A stretch of DNA of 64,000 bases from Chaetomium olivaceum. Taxonomy: Eukaryota; Ascomycota; Sordariomycetes; Sordariales; Chaetomiaceae. The translations under genes and the position numbers were made by a program. A model generated the notes under the pieces. The model did not search any database, was not told where the DNA came from, and saw only the letters and a program-made list of their open reading frames with translations. How positions within the stretch are numbered: position 1 is the stretch's first letter; every line of letters starts with the position of its first letter. Below, one piece after another: positions 11,605 to 24,156 of the stretch. The DNA lies in contig JAYWVB010000005.1 in assembly GCA_039881045.1 (NCBI GenBank), forward strand, positions 186,001 through 250,000. The letters are read 5' to 3'.

Positions 11605-14285
11605 TCAATTTCTCGCGAGGGAATGGCGACGCCGAGCGGGGCAAATGCATGTTTGTTTCTAGAACCCAAACCCCGTCGGAAGTTCGACGAAAGATCTCGG
11701 ACAAACAACCAACAAAAACGAACAACTCGCCACCGCGGATACCGGCAGTCCCACCGACAGGTGAGGGTAAGCAACGTTGCGAGGCAAACGAGATCCTCCG
11801 ACGGGTGCCTTGCATGCCAATGCCAACGGCCCGACCACCACCACCCAGAGCGGAGGTTTGCAAATCCTTTTCCATGCGGTAGACCGTTGGCTTCGAAGGT
11901 CCGATTCGGAGACACAGGAGAAAGTCGAGGTTGTGGTGAGCACTTTCGGACCAAACAAGCCAACGACCAACCAAAACTCCATACTCCAAGTTGATCCCTG
12001 ACTCCCAAACCAGCCGTCCTCCTGCCCCATCCGCGCATCTCCCGAATGACGGACCTTCCCCGATGGATGACACCGACCGGGGTCTCCAACATCCCTAACC
12101 CCAACCTCATCCCAACCCAACCTCCAGCTCCGGGCGACAACCCAGCTCAGGCCATCAAAGCCGTTCGACTTCCACATCTCGGCCTCGCTATTCATGCAAC
12201 GTTAACAAGTTCCCTCCTGAAACCCGCGCAATATTGTTAGGGCCTCCTGCTCCCCACGCACGTCCCTCGCCACGAATGGAGACGGACCACCTCACAGCCA
12301 CCGTCCTGCTCATTTCCAGATTCGGCTTCAACTTCATGCGAAGAGGTAAAAAGTCCACCAGAAGCAAAACCCAGTAGAACAAGGGTCGGAGAGATGCAAT
12401 ATCCTCTTCGACGACATCATGGCAAATGGCCTCTAGGCACCAGCATACAGAGGAGTAAAGCCGAGACGCCGGCCACGCAGCATCACCGGCTTTGCTACTC
12501 GATGAGAGTTAGGCCCTCTAGAATGTGCCCTTGCAATCAAATCAACCGAGGAGATGGGACTGTGATTTGGGATTTGGCAGCATGTGAATCTCCGAATGGT
12601 GGACATGCGCGCAGCATCTCCAAAGTATCGTCGTTCAATTCGATGTTTGGAGAAGCAGGCGAGGGTGCTGGAGAAGGTGCCGGGGAAGCGAGATGTAGCT
12701 CGACTCTCCTGTAGCGAATGCACTCGCAGTATTGCAGTTCAAGCTAGAAAGTTGAGACGAACCTAATAAGCCCAAGCCACGCCATCATTTCCACAACTCT
12801 ACTAGTATGCTCCTTGTAATGAGAGGGAGCTAGAGCTGGCATCAACAAATCGGCAGTTGGGCGCCTCCGTCACATACCCAAGCTCGAGGCAGCCCATGGA
12901 TAGACACGCCACCATCTGATGTTTCTCGTAGCGAAAGCCGGTGCTCGAGATTCCACAGTGGCGGTTCGACGGGCAGTTACCATTCACAAGACACGACAGC
13001 ACCAAGTAAATGCCTCAAGGCCTCGTCATGAACTCGTGCCTAGGCGGGGAATTGCCGGTGCGGTTCCGCAGTTGGAAAGAAACTCTCGACCAAACAAGTA
13101 TCCGCCAAAGGCCCAGAACTGCGTTGCCGACTCCGCCGTGTTTGGTTTGGGTGGCGTTCACCGACGAGGGGAGGATCTTCAACATGGAAGCATTATCCCT
13201 AGACAAACAAACATCTGTCACTGGCAACAGCAGTCCACTGAATTCCAAGTGCTTAACATCAATATCGTTTACAGCAGCACGTACTTGAAGACCGAGGAGC
13301 TCGGATATCAACCTAAAAACTCAGAAACGTACCCGGATGTATTGGACATACGTTCCACAAAGACCAGTGGCCAACCCACGCCACCCAACGGACGGCGCGG
13401 AAAAAAAGGGGTTGACCTGCCCGGGCCATCCCGCTCTCCCATCCCATCCCAATCCTCCCCAGCAGCAGCAGTCAGCGACGTTGAACAAACAAATCCGCGA
13501 TCCTTCTCCCGTGCCGCTTGTCCTTCCCCTCCCGATCTCACATCATCGAACCCCTCCCGCCCCTCTTCCATCCATCCCCCTTTACCCTTTACCCCCCCTC
13601 ACCCACGCAACCACACAAACCTATACCACTGTGCCACATGCTCCTCCCCGCCCCTCCTTCTTCCACCCGCTCAACCGTTTTTTTCACTTTTACAAGTCCA
13701 GTTCTGTCTCTTCCCTCTGCAGATGCATAATGCATACAGCCGCCCACACCACCCACCACCCCGCAGCAGTAAGGCGTAGCTCTTTCCATTCGTCCTCGGG
13801 TAAGATGAGCAAGTGTGGTAAGTAGAGTGTGATGAGCAGAGTGTGGCAGGATAAGTAGTGCCCACGTTCTCCCGTCCCTTGCTACAAGTAGAGCGACGTG
13901 GGCAAACCGAGGTGAGCAGCATAAGCCAAGTTGGCAACCCAGCACAACCAGCAGAGCAATAGTAGAGGCACATCAGTCAGCTCGACCCGGCTCTCTCTTA
14001 GAAACAAAAAGAAGTTCCATATTCCGTTTCGCTGCATGCTACCACTTTTTGATCAAACTAAAAGAAGAAGAAAACACGTCCCCAAAGCCAAACACCCACC
14101 CATCCATCCGCAGCGGCACAGCTAGCATACCCAGCTTGCAATAAGTAAGCCATACTGTCCAGGCCACCTCGCGCCAGTAACCGGCCGCAGACAGACAGAC
14201 AGACGGGCAGACACATGGGCATAACACCTCGCCTCGCCTCCCTCGCCTCAGTCATACTCGTCCTCATCCATCCTTCTCTTTTTTG

Positions 14286-14355
14286 TCTCCCTTTTCACGT
14301 CTCCCTTTTCACGTCTCCCTTTTCATGTCTCCCTTTTCATGTCTCCCTTTTCATG
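14286..14355. repeat. Five tandem copies of a 14-bp pyrimidine-rich unit
   Basis: The unit tctcccttttcacg (variant with catg at the end) is repeated five times in a row. The first two copies end in acg and the last three in atg, so the array shows one C/T variant spreading by block. It lies in the gene-free interval and is followed by a CATCC/CATCT-rich simple-sequence stretch near 14415-14465. Confidence 0.9.
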
Positions 14356-15204
14356 TCATGATCATGGACCCCCACTGGATCCCGATTCTTCTTCATGTTT
14401 TCCGACCATCAGCATCCCTCATCATCCCATCCCATCCCAACTCATCTCATCTCATCCCATCATCCGCGCCTTGCCGTGATTCCCCGTTCATCCTATAAAT
14501 CTCACCAAGGTCAGGTCAGATCATGTCAGACCAGACCGAGCAAGACCGTGTTACTTGGCCCTAATCCTCCCGAACACCCCCTCTCAAAGGATGACAGATA
14601 GACTAAGCAGTTCGTTTTGACCCGGCCATCTTGCCGAAGACAATAACAAACAAAATAAAGACTGCATCGCGGTGTAGTATAGTATGTGTTATAAAAAAGC
14701 TCAATTGATGGGTGGATGGATGATGGGATTGGATGGACGAGGGCAAAAAGCTAGTAGTTTATAATCGTCCTCCCTCACTCGCTCTCCCACCTGCCTGCCA
14801 GCCAGCCCTGGTTGTCTGCCAGCCCAGCCCGTCCGTCCGTCTCCTTTCGCTTTTTGGTCCATCATTCATTCATCCCCTTCTCCGCTCGCTTCCTTCTCAC
14901 TTCCCCGTCAATGCTGCCTGCAAAAAGGCAGAGCTACCCGTCAGTTGGGGCTCGGCCATGGATAATCCGCTTCAATTTCGCTTCGGCCTCTGTTCATTGA
15001 GGCGCCCCGAGTTGGCCGACACTGCCTCGACCCAGCCAGCCCGGTAACGGCAGCATACCTGACAGGTACTTCATCATGTCACGGCAATTCTTAGGCTTGA
15101 AACGAGTGAGTTACCCCGACAGCTTCGGTGGAGATTCGTAGGCAGGCGGGTAGGCAGGTAGACGAAGCCGCGGCACGACCTCTGTAGTTCGTTTCCGCAG
15201 TTGC

Positions 15205-18200
15205 TCACTGCGGCCGCTGGCCCGAGAACTTGCCCTGGGGCTGCTGCGGCGTGTAGGCCGGTTGCTGGTATGGCATCCCGGGACTCATACCATACACGGC
15301 CTGCTGGCCCTGGTGTGACCCCTGATGCGAGCCTTGGTGCACCATCATCGGCGCGGTCGGTCGTCCAGGGCTCGGAAACCCGTTGGACCCGGGAACCGGC
15401 TGTGGAGGACCTGCGCCGGCGGGAATAAAGTGGGGTTGGCCCCCGGGGTACATCGGTCCCGCTGTCACCATCCCGTTAGGACCCATAAACCCTTGCTGAA
15501 CCATCATTTGGGGCCCCATGTGGTGTGGCTGCTGCGGGATGAACTGCGGGTTGTGCGAGAAGCTGCGGAACTGACCCATCTGGGGGCCGTTCATGTACGG
15601 CTGCATCACCGGCTGGCCGTAGGGCATCTGCCCCTGCGGATTCACCGTCGGGGGATATGCCATAGGCACCGGTCCCATTCTAGGGGACGCAAAGGACTGT
15701 GCCGAGTTGGAATGCATCATCCTATGATCATCCGGGTTGCTGAACGGCACGTGGGGGGCGGGACCGTGCTGGCCGGCGTGCATCTGCATCGGCGGCATGT
15801 GTGGCGACTGGCGGGGTGCCATGTTAGGGGCACCGTGTTGCAAGTGGAACGGCAGCTGGTGTTGGTGCGCAACCTGCGGCATGACGTGGGCCGGGTTGGG
15901 TGTGGCGACGGCGGCGCTCGAGAGGGGCATGCGCTCAAAGTACTGCTTGTAGGTCAGATGCATGGTCGAGTCTGGCGCCTCCGTCTCCTCCTGGAGCTGC
16001 CGCCAGGTTGGGAGTGTGTCGAAAGACGGCTTGAGGCCATCGTTGTCATCCCAGTTCCGGCCCTGCGGCGGCTGGATCGTCTCAATGTGCGATAGTATAA
16101 AACACTTCTTGACGTCCACCGCTCTGGTCTTGCGCCGGATCAGCTGCCCTTTGATAGGGGCCGGAGGGGCAGCTGCCTCGACAATGTTATTCACGGACGA
16201 GCGAGGGGAAGAGCCCGAACTGGGAACGGCGGGGTTGAAGGGCTGCGCAAACGCGTTGGGCCGGAACTCGTGGCTGTTCGGGTTCAGCTTGGGGCCCATG
16301 AAGGGCGGCGGAGCAGCGTTCATGCGGCGGTTAAAGCCTGGGTCGACGCTGTTGGCCGGGCCCGTGGGGGGGAGGCGCATATCCGGCGGTGGGTGCTGGC
16401 CGATATGAGGGTGTTGCATCTTTTGTTGCTCCACGTTGCGAAGCCGCTGTGCCAGGTTGCCCGTCGTCTGGTTTTGAGGGGCCATGTGAGGCGGCGGCCG
16501 GTTGTTTCTGTTGTACTGATAGTGAGGCTGGGGGTTGTACGAGGAGCGGGTGCCCTGATGACGGCCAGGGACTCCGCCTGCCGAACCGGAATGTTGCGGC
16601 GCAGCTGGACGGGAGCTCCCGCGCGCAGCATCCGTCGTTGCCGCGGGTGTCGAGGCACCGGATTGCTCAGCGCTCGCCTTGCCCTGGGCTTCCTTCGACG
16701 TCGTCACTTCCTTATCCTGCGAGGCCACCTCCTTCTGCTTGGCCAGCTCGTCCATGTTGTGCTTCGCCTTGTCCTGAATCTGCTTCTGCTTGGCCGGATC
16801 CTTGGCAATGATAGAAATCAAATCCGTGGGGACCGGGGTGAAGAGCTTGAAATTCTCTGCGAATTTCTTCAGCTCCGTCAGCTTGACCTCCTTGTCAGCC
16901 TTGGCCCTTGTGGTCCTGACTTTCTCGGCCATGAACCTCTGGGTGGTCGCAAAATTCCGGAACGAGGACAGCACGTCGCGCTCCACATTGGCGGTCACGC
17001 CGGGGACAGCGCCAACCTTTGAAGCACCGCGGCTGGTGGTTGCCGAGGGCCGGGTGGCGGCACCATCTTTGGCATCCGCTGCCTTAACATCCGAAGTCGT
17101 CTCCGTCTTGCCCTCGGATGCCTTGCCTCCGACTGCGGCTACGCCCGCCTTCGACTCTGCTGCCGGCTTGTCCGGGGCCGGGGCGGCCGGCTTCTCTGCG
17201 GCGGCTTGGCTCTTCGACTCGGCCGGTTTCGGTGTCTGCGCGGGCTTCGGGGTAGGGGTGCTCTTAAGCTGTGACGAGATGATAGCAGGATCAACTGGAA
17301 CACCCTTTACGGTCGCTTGACCGGTGGGCGCGCGCCGAGCTGGCGGTGTGTACTTGTTATCCCGGGCCGCCAATGGCGGGAAGTCCTGTCGGCGTACGCC
17401 GCTGTACCTAGAGAAGGGGTCAATCTCATGTGTCGTAAACCATGGCGATTTTCTCTTACTTGTCTTCCTCATCTCTTTGGTCCTCACCGCCAACAAAGTC
17501 CATCACACGCTCCTCGGCTACATGGGAGGTGGTGGGGAGCGTTCGCTCAATCTCACGCGCCTTTCTCTCAGCAGCCGCCAACCGTTCCTTATACTGGGGG
17601 TGGCTCTTGTCAATGGCGGTGGTGTAGATATTCTCGTCGTAGTCCGTCTTTAGGCCAAACAGGCGCTCGTTCTCGGCGAATTGATCCCAGGCGCCGCCGG
17701 CGCTGGGTTTCTCCAGCGACCCATCAACTTCGTAACCCGCATCGGGGACCCAAGCCTTCAAGCTTCTCTCCGGGCCGAGTCGCGAGTTGGAGATTGCGGC
17801 GTCTGTGCGAAAAGAAGAACGATTGCCTAAGGAACAAGCCGTCAGCTAGAGCGAGGAAAAGGAGGGTCTCACGGTGTCACCGCCTACCGTTTGGAGCACG
17901 GCTGTCATTCTTGGCGTTGTTGGCAGGAACAACGCGGGCATCCGCAATGTCTTTCCGCTGGATAGTCATGGTGGACTGCTGCTCTCTTTTGCTTGTGGTA
18001 TCTGCGGAGTTCGGGGCCTTTTTCTGCTGCACCATGCTCAAGCGGCAGCTGGCAGGCTCGGGACCGTTGTTGTAGGTGCCCTCGAATTCGGCGCCGGAGG
18101 TGAGGACAATGCGAACTCGCTGGCCCTATTATGAAAGGAAAAAAAAGAAATTGTCAGCGCATGTCATCAATCAGCTCGGCTTTGTATCAGATGTTGCAAG

Positions 18201-18864
18201 GTTCGACTGGAGCTTTGACCATGGAGTTTCGCAAGTTCCGACTCCGCTAGTTGGAGCTTGGTGAAGCAAAAGCGTGGCCGTGGGTCGAGGAAAAGGAGGT
18301 GAAGAACAGGGGAGGATAACGGGAGACAAGCGACTAACCTCGCGGAGGGAGCTTGTCACGGACTGCTGCTTGTTCTGGGGGACTTGCGACCGACCGGTGA
18401 TGGGGTTTTTGTTAGAAGTCCAGGCCTTTTGCTGGACGGGAGGTTGTCTGTGCGGGCGGTCGTTAGTCAATCAATGCCTGTTCCACCGACCCTCTGCCGC
18501 ATATGCACAACGAGGTCCCGGAAGTGGGAGCACGGTGACCCGGGCGATTGGCGTTGCAGATGAGAGGGGGGAAAATGCATAGGCCAGAAAAAAGGAGGTG
18601 GACGGGGTGGGAAAAAAGGCCGAATGTCTTTGTTGGCGGGGGAGGTTTTGCAGCAAGGCTCTCAAAAAAGTTGGGGATGCGTGGGAAGGGTCTCGTGTCT
18701 CACCTCGGAGTCGGGGGCGAAGCAGTTGCCTCTGGGGCTCTCGGTCGCTGATCGCCGAGCTTGCTGCTGTACAGAGGTCGAGCAGTGGACGACTTGATGT
18801 CCGGGGTGGTGGATTGCGATGGCGATGCGACAACGGGTTTGGAGGTTGTCGATCGGTCTTCCAT
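15205..18864 (-). CDS. PBP1: Ataxin-2 homolog (Pbp1-type poly(A)-binding-protein-binding protein)
   Basis: Five exons: 18864-18704, 18447-18339, 18125-17888, 17826-17460 and 17407-15205, giving 1025 residues with every junction in phase. Ataxin-2 proteins bind RNA and Pab1, promote stress granules and influence mRNA polyadenylation and TORC1. Exon 3 opens with the Lsm-like SM-ATX domain (GQRVRIVLTSGAEFEGTYNN, residues from about 91). Exon 4 carries the LsmAD domain (WDQFAENERLFGLKTDYDEN, from about 216). A PAM2 motif that docks on the MLLE domain of Pab1 is visible at about 660-680 (LNPNSHEFRPNAFAQPF). The rest is low-complexity; the last 350 residues are rich in Gln, Pro, Met and Gly, as in condensate-forming tails. 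Start choice: the ATG at 18864 (MEDRSTTSKP) has a good context, but the frame stays open to an ATG at 19107, which would add a further 81 disordered residues. Confidence 0.93.
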
Positions 18865-21360
18865 AGTTCCTGTGCCCTGCCGTTGAGTTGGAACACTCGA
18901 GGCCGTTGTCCAGACTTTGGGGAAAGAGGGTGCGGGCGGGAGATGGCCCTGTGCGGGAGCGGCAAAGAAGGGTAGTTTGTACGAATTGGGCGAATCGGGA
19001 CTCTGATTGGTTGGTGCCGGTGTGGGCAAGCAAGCAGCGGCGAGCGAGGGGTGTGCACCAGCAGCAACCCGATCGATTTGCAGCAGCTCGAGGTCTCGCT
19101 CGGTCACGACAGCTGCCGAGTTACGACTTCTTGATTAAGGCTTCCTAGACAACCTGCTGGATGACCTGCTGGATGGCCTGCTGGATGCCCGGCAAGATAC
19201 CGTATCGCAGGGTGTCACAGCCACAGGCGACCAACTGATTTCCCGGTCGAAGGCTTACAACAGGGGCCTCGACGTCGGCCCCGCTTGCCGTGTGGTTGGC
19301 GGTTCCTGCCGAGTAATGGCTGTTTCTCCCGGTTGAGAAGTAGTATCGGGGGGGTAAGTCGATGGACGCGCTAATGTGAGGCGCGGAGGAAGCCGACTCC
19401 GAGGGTTCGGAAATGGAGGGGAAGAGTGATGCAGAGAAGAGTAACAACTGCGCTGGGCACGCTGGGCACTTGAGCGGCGTTCTTGCGGAACGGAATGTCT
19501 CGCGGCCTGTCTTGGGCGGGGAAGGGCGAAGAACCCAGCTTGGGTCGACTGTCGGCTGGTCCAGGCGCTCAGTGGTTGCACAGGAAAGGCAGAAGAAGGA
19601 GCAGCAGAACGGGCAGGGCAAGCAGGGGAATCAGGGCACAAGTACGAATAGTTAAATCCTAGTGGCCCCAAGAGGTCAAGAGAGGACAAACCTCGCATGC
19701 AATGACCTGCGACCCCGCGAATGACCCCCAAAACAAACCCGTGTTCCTTCGTGGGTTTTGACGGAATCACAGCGTCTGAAGAGAACACAAAGGTTCTCCT
19801 AGAATAACAACTTGCCCAGGCATTCGCTGGCAGGAAGACCTTCCGGAGAGCTCGATTCCCACTAGTCCCGTTTCAGCTAAGGTCACCTTGGCAGGACCAC
19901 GGATCGCCAGGAAGACCCACGTGATTTGCTTCTTTTGAGTGGATTGTTCAGACCCTGGCTCGCGCTTTTGGGGAGTTGCGACGACCGACTGGGCGCTGGA
20001 GGTTGAGCCTGTTCCTATCACACAACGTAGACGCTTTTGTGGCTTTGTCCAGCTCTCTCCAGGCAGGAGGTTTCTGAACCGCGACCAACAGAGTTCGATG
20101 ATGGTATCTCTTGTTGCAGCAAATCACCTACGGTGTCTTACCTACGAATACCGAGCCTCCCTACCTAACCTCCTTGATTTGGGGGGTTTGTTTAACAACT
20201 GAAGTTCTCAGCGCTCAGCAAAAATACAATTGTTACATTGAGTCCAGATCTGCCACCTCTTGCTTATTTTTCTTCTCATTTTTCCCCCTTTTCTATTTAC
20301 TTTGTTTCTCGAGCATTAGTGCCAGCCTTGCGTACCGTTCTTGCCAACAAAAGATTCGTCAATGAGGCGAGAATGACGCAAATTACCCGTATTCATTCAC
20401 CCCACTGCCGTCTTAAAAACCTTCAGTACCTTATGGGCACGCGATATATATCTCGGTACCTACCACTTACTTGTAGCCACCTGTCAGATTGGTATTCAGG
20501 ATCAGAAATTTTTCCGTCATCACGTCCATGGACCTCACGGAATCAATCCTAGGCATTGGAACCTGATATCATGCCGATATCGTCAAGATAGTACTCGCGA
20601 ACAAGTTCTCTGGTGGTCCAACTATTGACTATAAACATGCAGCCGCGGGCGTCTTGGATGTGTAATCGACGTCCACTGTCCCCGGTGAAACGCTGTCTTT
20701 GGTGAAACCGAGTAGTTCGTTATTCTGCATAAAAAAATTAGAACGTGGTGATATTGAACATTAGGTAGGAACACTTGCCATTTTGATCGCAGGACGGCCG
20801 GTTTTGTATCATACTGCCCCTACTAAACATCGTAGGGTTCACATCGCACAAGGACTGAACTGTCCATTTCCAGGACAAACCCATCATGGATGTGTTGGAA
20901 ACACGCTTACAGCTAGGCATGGATGGGACGCGCCACATCTCGCACGCAATCCATGGCTTGTAATAGAGGTGTTGCCAGTTTCAGGGATTGATCAACAATG
21001 GGCGGCATGGACATGGCATGAAGATACACCATAAAACAGGGGCCGGGTTCGATTTGAGTTGACAGGAAGGTGAATTATCCACGCCACTTCAGAGTACCTA
21101 TCCAACAACATCGAAGTCGAACGTTCAGCCATTACTGATTACAACTGCTCTCCCATCTCCCATCAAGTAGGTAAACAACAACACCACTGCACTATCACAA
21201 ACCCCAACCTCCTCCACCCTCACCCTTCCATACCAACGCTCCCACCTCACATACCAACTACCCCCCAACACCGCCCTCCCTACATATCAACACCCCCACC
21301 TTATTCACCTCCCTCTCTCCCCCCCCTTCTCCCACTCAAAATCTGAAAGGTCTCAAACTC
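18865..21360. other. Intergenic region between PBP1 and the GPI-protein gene
   Basis: This 2.5 kb holds the PBP1 promoter side and the downstream flank of the small GPI-protein gene. No conserved coding region, RNA gene or transposon end is recognised. The last 150 bp (about 21180-21355) are C/A-rich, consistent with the transcript end of the neighbouring minus-strand gene. Confidence 0.4.
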
Positions 21361-21670
21361 TCAAAGCCCCAACCCCGCAAAAGCCATTACCCCCATCATG
21401 ACCACCCCCAACTCCGCCGCCCCAACACCCCCCGCGGCAGCATTAATAGCCGTCGGCGTGCTCGGCGCGCGGGTGCTTGTCCGCGTCCTGGTGCTGGCCC
21501 GGTCGTCGTCCTCGCTCGTCGACGACGGGGCGCGGGAGGTGGTCAGCGTGGCGTTGCTGCTGCCCCGCGTCGCCGAGACGCTGAGGGTGGGGAAACTGCT
21601 GGGGATGGTGGTGATGCTGGTTGCTTGCGGGGAGGTGGGGGTGGTGGTGGTGGTGTCGTCGTCGTCGTCA

Positions 21671-21701
<31 letters not shown>

Positions 21702-21855
21702 CGGGGGGGCCCGAGCTGGAAAAGGTGATGGAGGTGGAGGGTGTGGAGATGGACGGGCTGGTGATGGCGTCGCTTGGGACGGTGGTGGTGGTGCTGGTTG
21801 CTCCGGCCAGGCTGGTGAGCAGGGCCGTGAGGAGGAGGGAGGATTTGAGCTGCAT
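21361..21855 (-). CDS. Small secreted Ser/Thr-rich protein, probable GPI anchor
   Basis: A 164-residue single-exon frame. The N-terminus MQLKSSLLLTALLTSLAGA is a clean signal peptide. The middle is almost wholly Ser, Thr, Pro and Asp and should be heavily O-glycosylated. Around residues 50-68 lies an alternating Asp-Asn run followed by poly-Asp and poly-Thr. The C-terminus (INAAAGGVGAAELGVVMMGV then MAFAGLGL) has small residues suitable for an omega site followed by a hydrophobic tail, the layout of a GPI-anchored cell-wall or plasma-membrane protein. No enzyme domain is seen. Similar short mucin-like proteins are common in filamentous fungi and evolve rapidly. An Asp/Asn-rich metal-binding role would be speculation. 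Confidence 0.7.
21655..21703. repeat. Trinucleotide/hexanucleotide microsatellite inside the GPI-protein gene
   Basis: A GTC-run followed by four GTTGTC-type units encodes the Asp-Asn alternation and poly-Asp of the overlapping minus-strand gene. Being in units of three, length change would alter the acidic tract without breaking the frame. Confidence 0.85.
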
Positions 21856-24156
21856 TTTGGGTGGTTTGGGTGGTTTGGTTTGGTTTGGCTTGGTTGGGCT
21901 GGCTCAGTTGGGTTGGCTCAGTTGGTTTGGATAAAGGACTGCCTTGGGTTGCTTTTTATTGAGATAGTTAGAGGAGGAAAGAGAGGAAGACAAGAAGAGA
22001 GGGCAGTTGGCCCGTCTTTAAATCAGGACAAGAAAACGCACTTGTCGCCGGGGAGATAGAGCCTGGATTGCCGGGACGGGCCACGGGCGAGACATGGCTG
22101 CTCTGGCTCCGGAATTCCCTGCTCAAGCCTTCGGAAGGGCAGTGCGGGTTCCCGTAGAAAGAAGAGGAGGCGCTGCTCCTAGCCGCGAGGGACCGTAGGA
22201 CACGGCGGATGCCGTGGTCGATCCCAACGCCTCTCCGAAGCTAGAAGCAGATCCGGATAAGATTATTGGGTGATAGACGGACGCAAACGCCGCATGAATT
22301 GGGCGGTGACAGAGGGCAAGGCGACATGGCTTGGATTAAGGGCCTGGACCTTTCACAATTTACGGATGCCCCTGGATTTGTGTCACCTGTCCGGCTTCAA
22401 CATCCAAGGGCTTGAAACAGCGGAACAGACACGAAGAGGCAAGCAGTCAGATTTATGCTGGAGGCGGCACGCAGTTGAAGCTGCGAGCATAAGCACCAGA
22501 TTTGTGTCTCAGTCCGGCGGGCAGAGGGAAGCCGGGTACGAATGGTTCCATACTCGTATCCAACCCTCCCTGGGCTCAGTTTTGTCCGGATATGACAACA
22601 TGACTGCGACTGAAGTCCGCATGACAGTTTGGAGGGGCTAACTGCATGGTTGTGCAGTTGAGGTTGCGCCTTCAAGCCATCGATTTGGGATTATGTACTA
22701 GACTTCCAGAAGATATGCAACTCACAACGCCCCTGAAGCAAGCCACGCCCGCAGCAAGCGATCCCTAATTCGACATCAGGCTTGCCCCTTGGTGGTTTAG
22801 ACTGCCGTCGTTGGAGTGCCTCGCCCTGCAGACTGACTGCCGCATCTCTTGGTTATGACGTGCGCGTCGATGGGGCTTGGAGTGGGGATGTTGTCGACGC
22901 TTCCAGGTTGTTTCGAAACGCACATGTCGTTAAGGTTGTTTTGGAAGCTTTCCAGATGTGGAAAGGTCCCGAACACGAGCCCTGAACCCGCATGCAGTCC
23001 AGGGATCAGAAGATTCTCGAACGAAAAATGGACAGACAATGAGAGTCTTGGGGGTGCATACGGAAGCTGCAGCACGGGAAAGTCGACCTGGAAAATATTA
23101 GAAAATTCATGAATTGAAATCCAGAGGATAAGAGAAAGGAAATGCAGGGTCAAAGACTGCCTTCCTTACAATTCCCGTCGAACTGCGGGCTTCGGCGTTA
23201 GCGGTAAAGGAATTATCTGTAGCGCCCCTCCAAGGCCTGATGCCCCGCAAGCCTGTCCCGCGGCGGTCGTGACATTTTTGGGCCAACCAACGTGGGAGCG
23301 CAGCCTGATTCAGCTGGCGTCGGGTGCTGGGTGCCTCAGTGGAGACTTGCGATTGCCAACCCCCAGCCCCAGTTGCAGTGAGAGGAACCTCCGCACCTCC
23401 CAAGGAGACGAGCAGTCTCTGGTTTGCAACCTCCCGTCGTCAGTTCCTCTATCGAACCGCTAGTTTCCCTGCTCGTCCGGACTCGAAACGCAGCAGCAAC
23501 GAGATAACCTCGGCCCGCGATCGGGAAGCCGCTTCATCCGTCCCACTCCCGGCCCCCAACCTCCGAATATTTGGTCGAGCGAGCGATCCAAATTACGCGC
23601 ATCGTCGGTTACCTAGATTGGGCATCAAAGAGACGGCCGAAACAGAGAAGAGGAGAGGAAGAAATAGAAGAAGAACGGCTAGCGCACGGGGTGAAACCAC
23701 CACCAGACGACAGAGGGACCAAATACCGAATAATGAATCCGTCGCGGAGTTCGCAGCGTCGGTCACCTGGCGGAGAGCCAGGCCCACCCCCGGCCGTCCC
23801 TCCACGCTCCATATCGCCCGCCGTCGGCGTCGGCACCAACCGTCCTGTCGCCCCTCGTTCGATGGGCTCCTCAAGATCGATGCAACCGGCGAGCGCGAGC
23901 GGAAGCGGTAGCAGGAATGATGGAACCAGACGGGCCAACGTGAGTGTTGCATTGCCGGTTTCTCTTTTCCTTTGCAGATCCCCATTCGACCGCCGGCTTC
24001 ATGCACCACCGGACCACGGGTTTCAAACACCGGTGGCGTCCCGCCACATTCACTCTCATCTCTCTGGTCCGGTCTTTGCTGTCGTCGCTTTGCGCTCGTC
24101 GCTTTGCGCGTGTTCTGCGATTCGCTAGTTATCAACATTACTGTTCATTGCTAACA
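21856..24156. other. Divergent intergenic region between the GPI-protein gene and BUD6
   Basis: Most of this 2.3 kb shows nothing recognisable. A possible coding first exon for BUD6 lies at 23733-23939: a Pro/Ser/Arg-rich frame beginning MNPSRSSQRRSPGGEP and ending at a strong gtgagt donor. A CTAAC branch site at 24151-24155 sits just before the ATG used for BUD6 here. Confidence 0.4.

Larger units (their letters stand above)
8183..15204. other. 7-kb stretch without a recognisable gene
   Basis: Upstream of the AA11 gene and downstream of the Pbp1 gene, neither strand gives a conserved protein. The open frames are short, carry no domain motif, and overlap in several frames at once. It contains the 17-bp minisatellite at 11367-11604, the 14-bp repeat at 14286-14355, a strongly pyrimidine-rich plus-strand stretch at about 13390-13720 resembling a long fungal 5' leader (ending ctgcag and an ATG at 13723 that opens only 18 codons), and CA/GA-rich simple sequence at 14180-14215. 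A long non-coding transcript or a small-exon gene in this interval cannot be excluded from sequence alone. Confidence 0.5.

Noticed and set aside
11203..11994. Long plus-strand ORFs made of a 17-residue repeat (LSRRQRCLAVNAVSPST cycle)
   Set aside because: They are produced by the 17-bp minisatellite, which has no forward stop in any frame; all three frames encode the same cycle and the flanks have no coding pattern.
13723..13779. Short gene starting MHNAYSRPHHPPP after the CT-rich leader
   Set aside because: Only 18 codons. A gtaagg donor follows but no second exon with coding character was found downstream.
20560..21050. Possible retroelement or decayed coding remnant
   Set aside because: Codon-like stretches exist on both strands but no recognisable domain, ends or repeats support a call.
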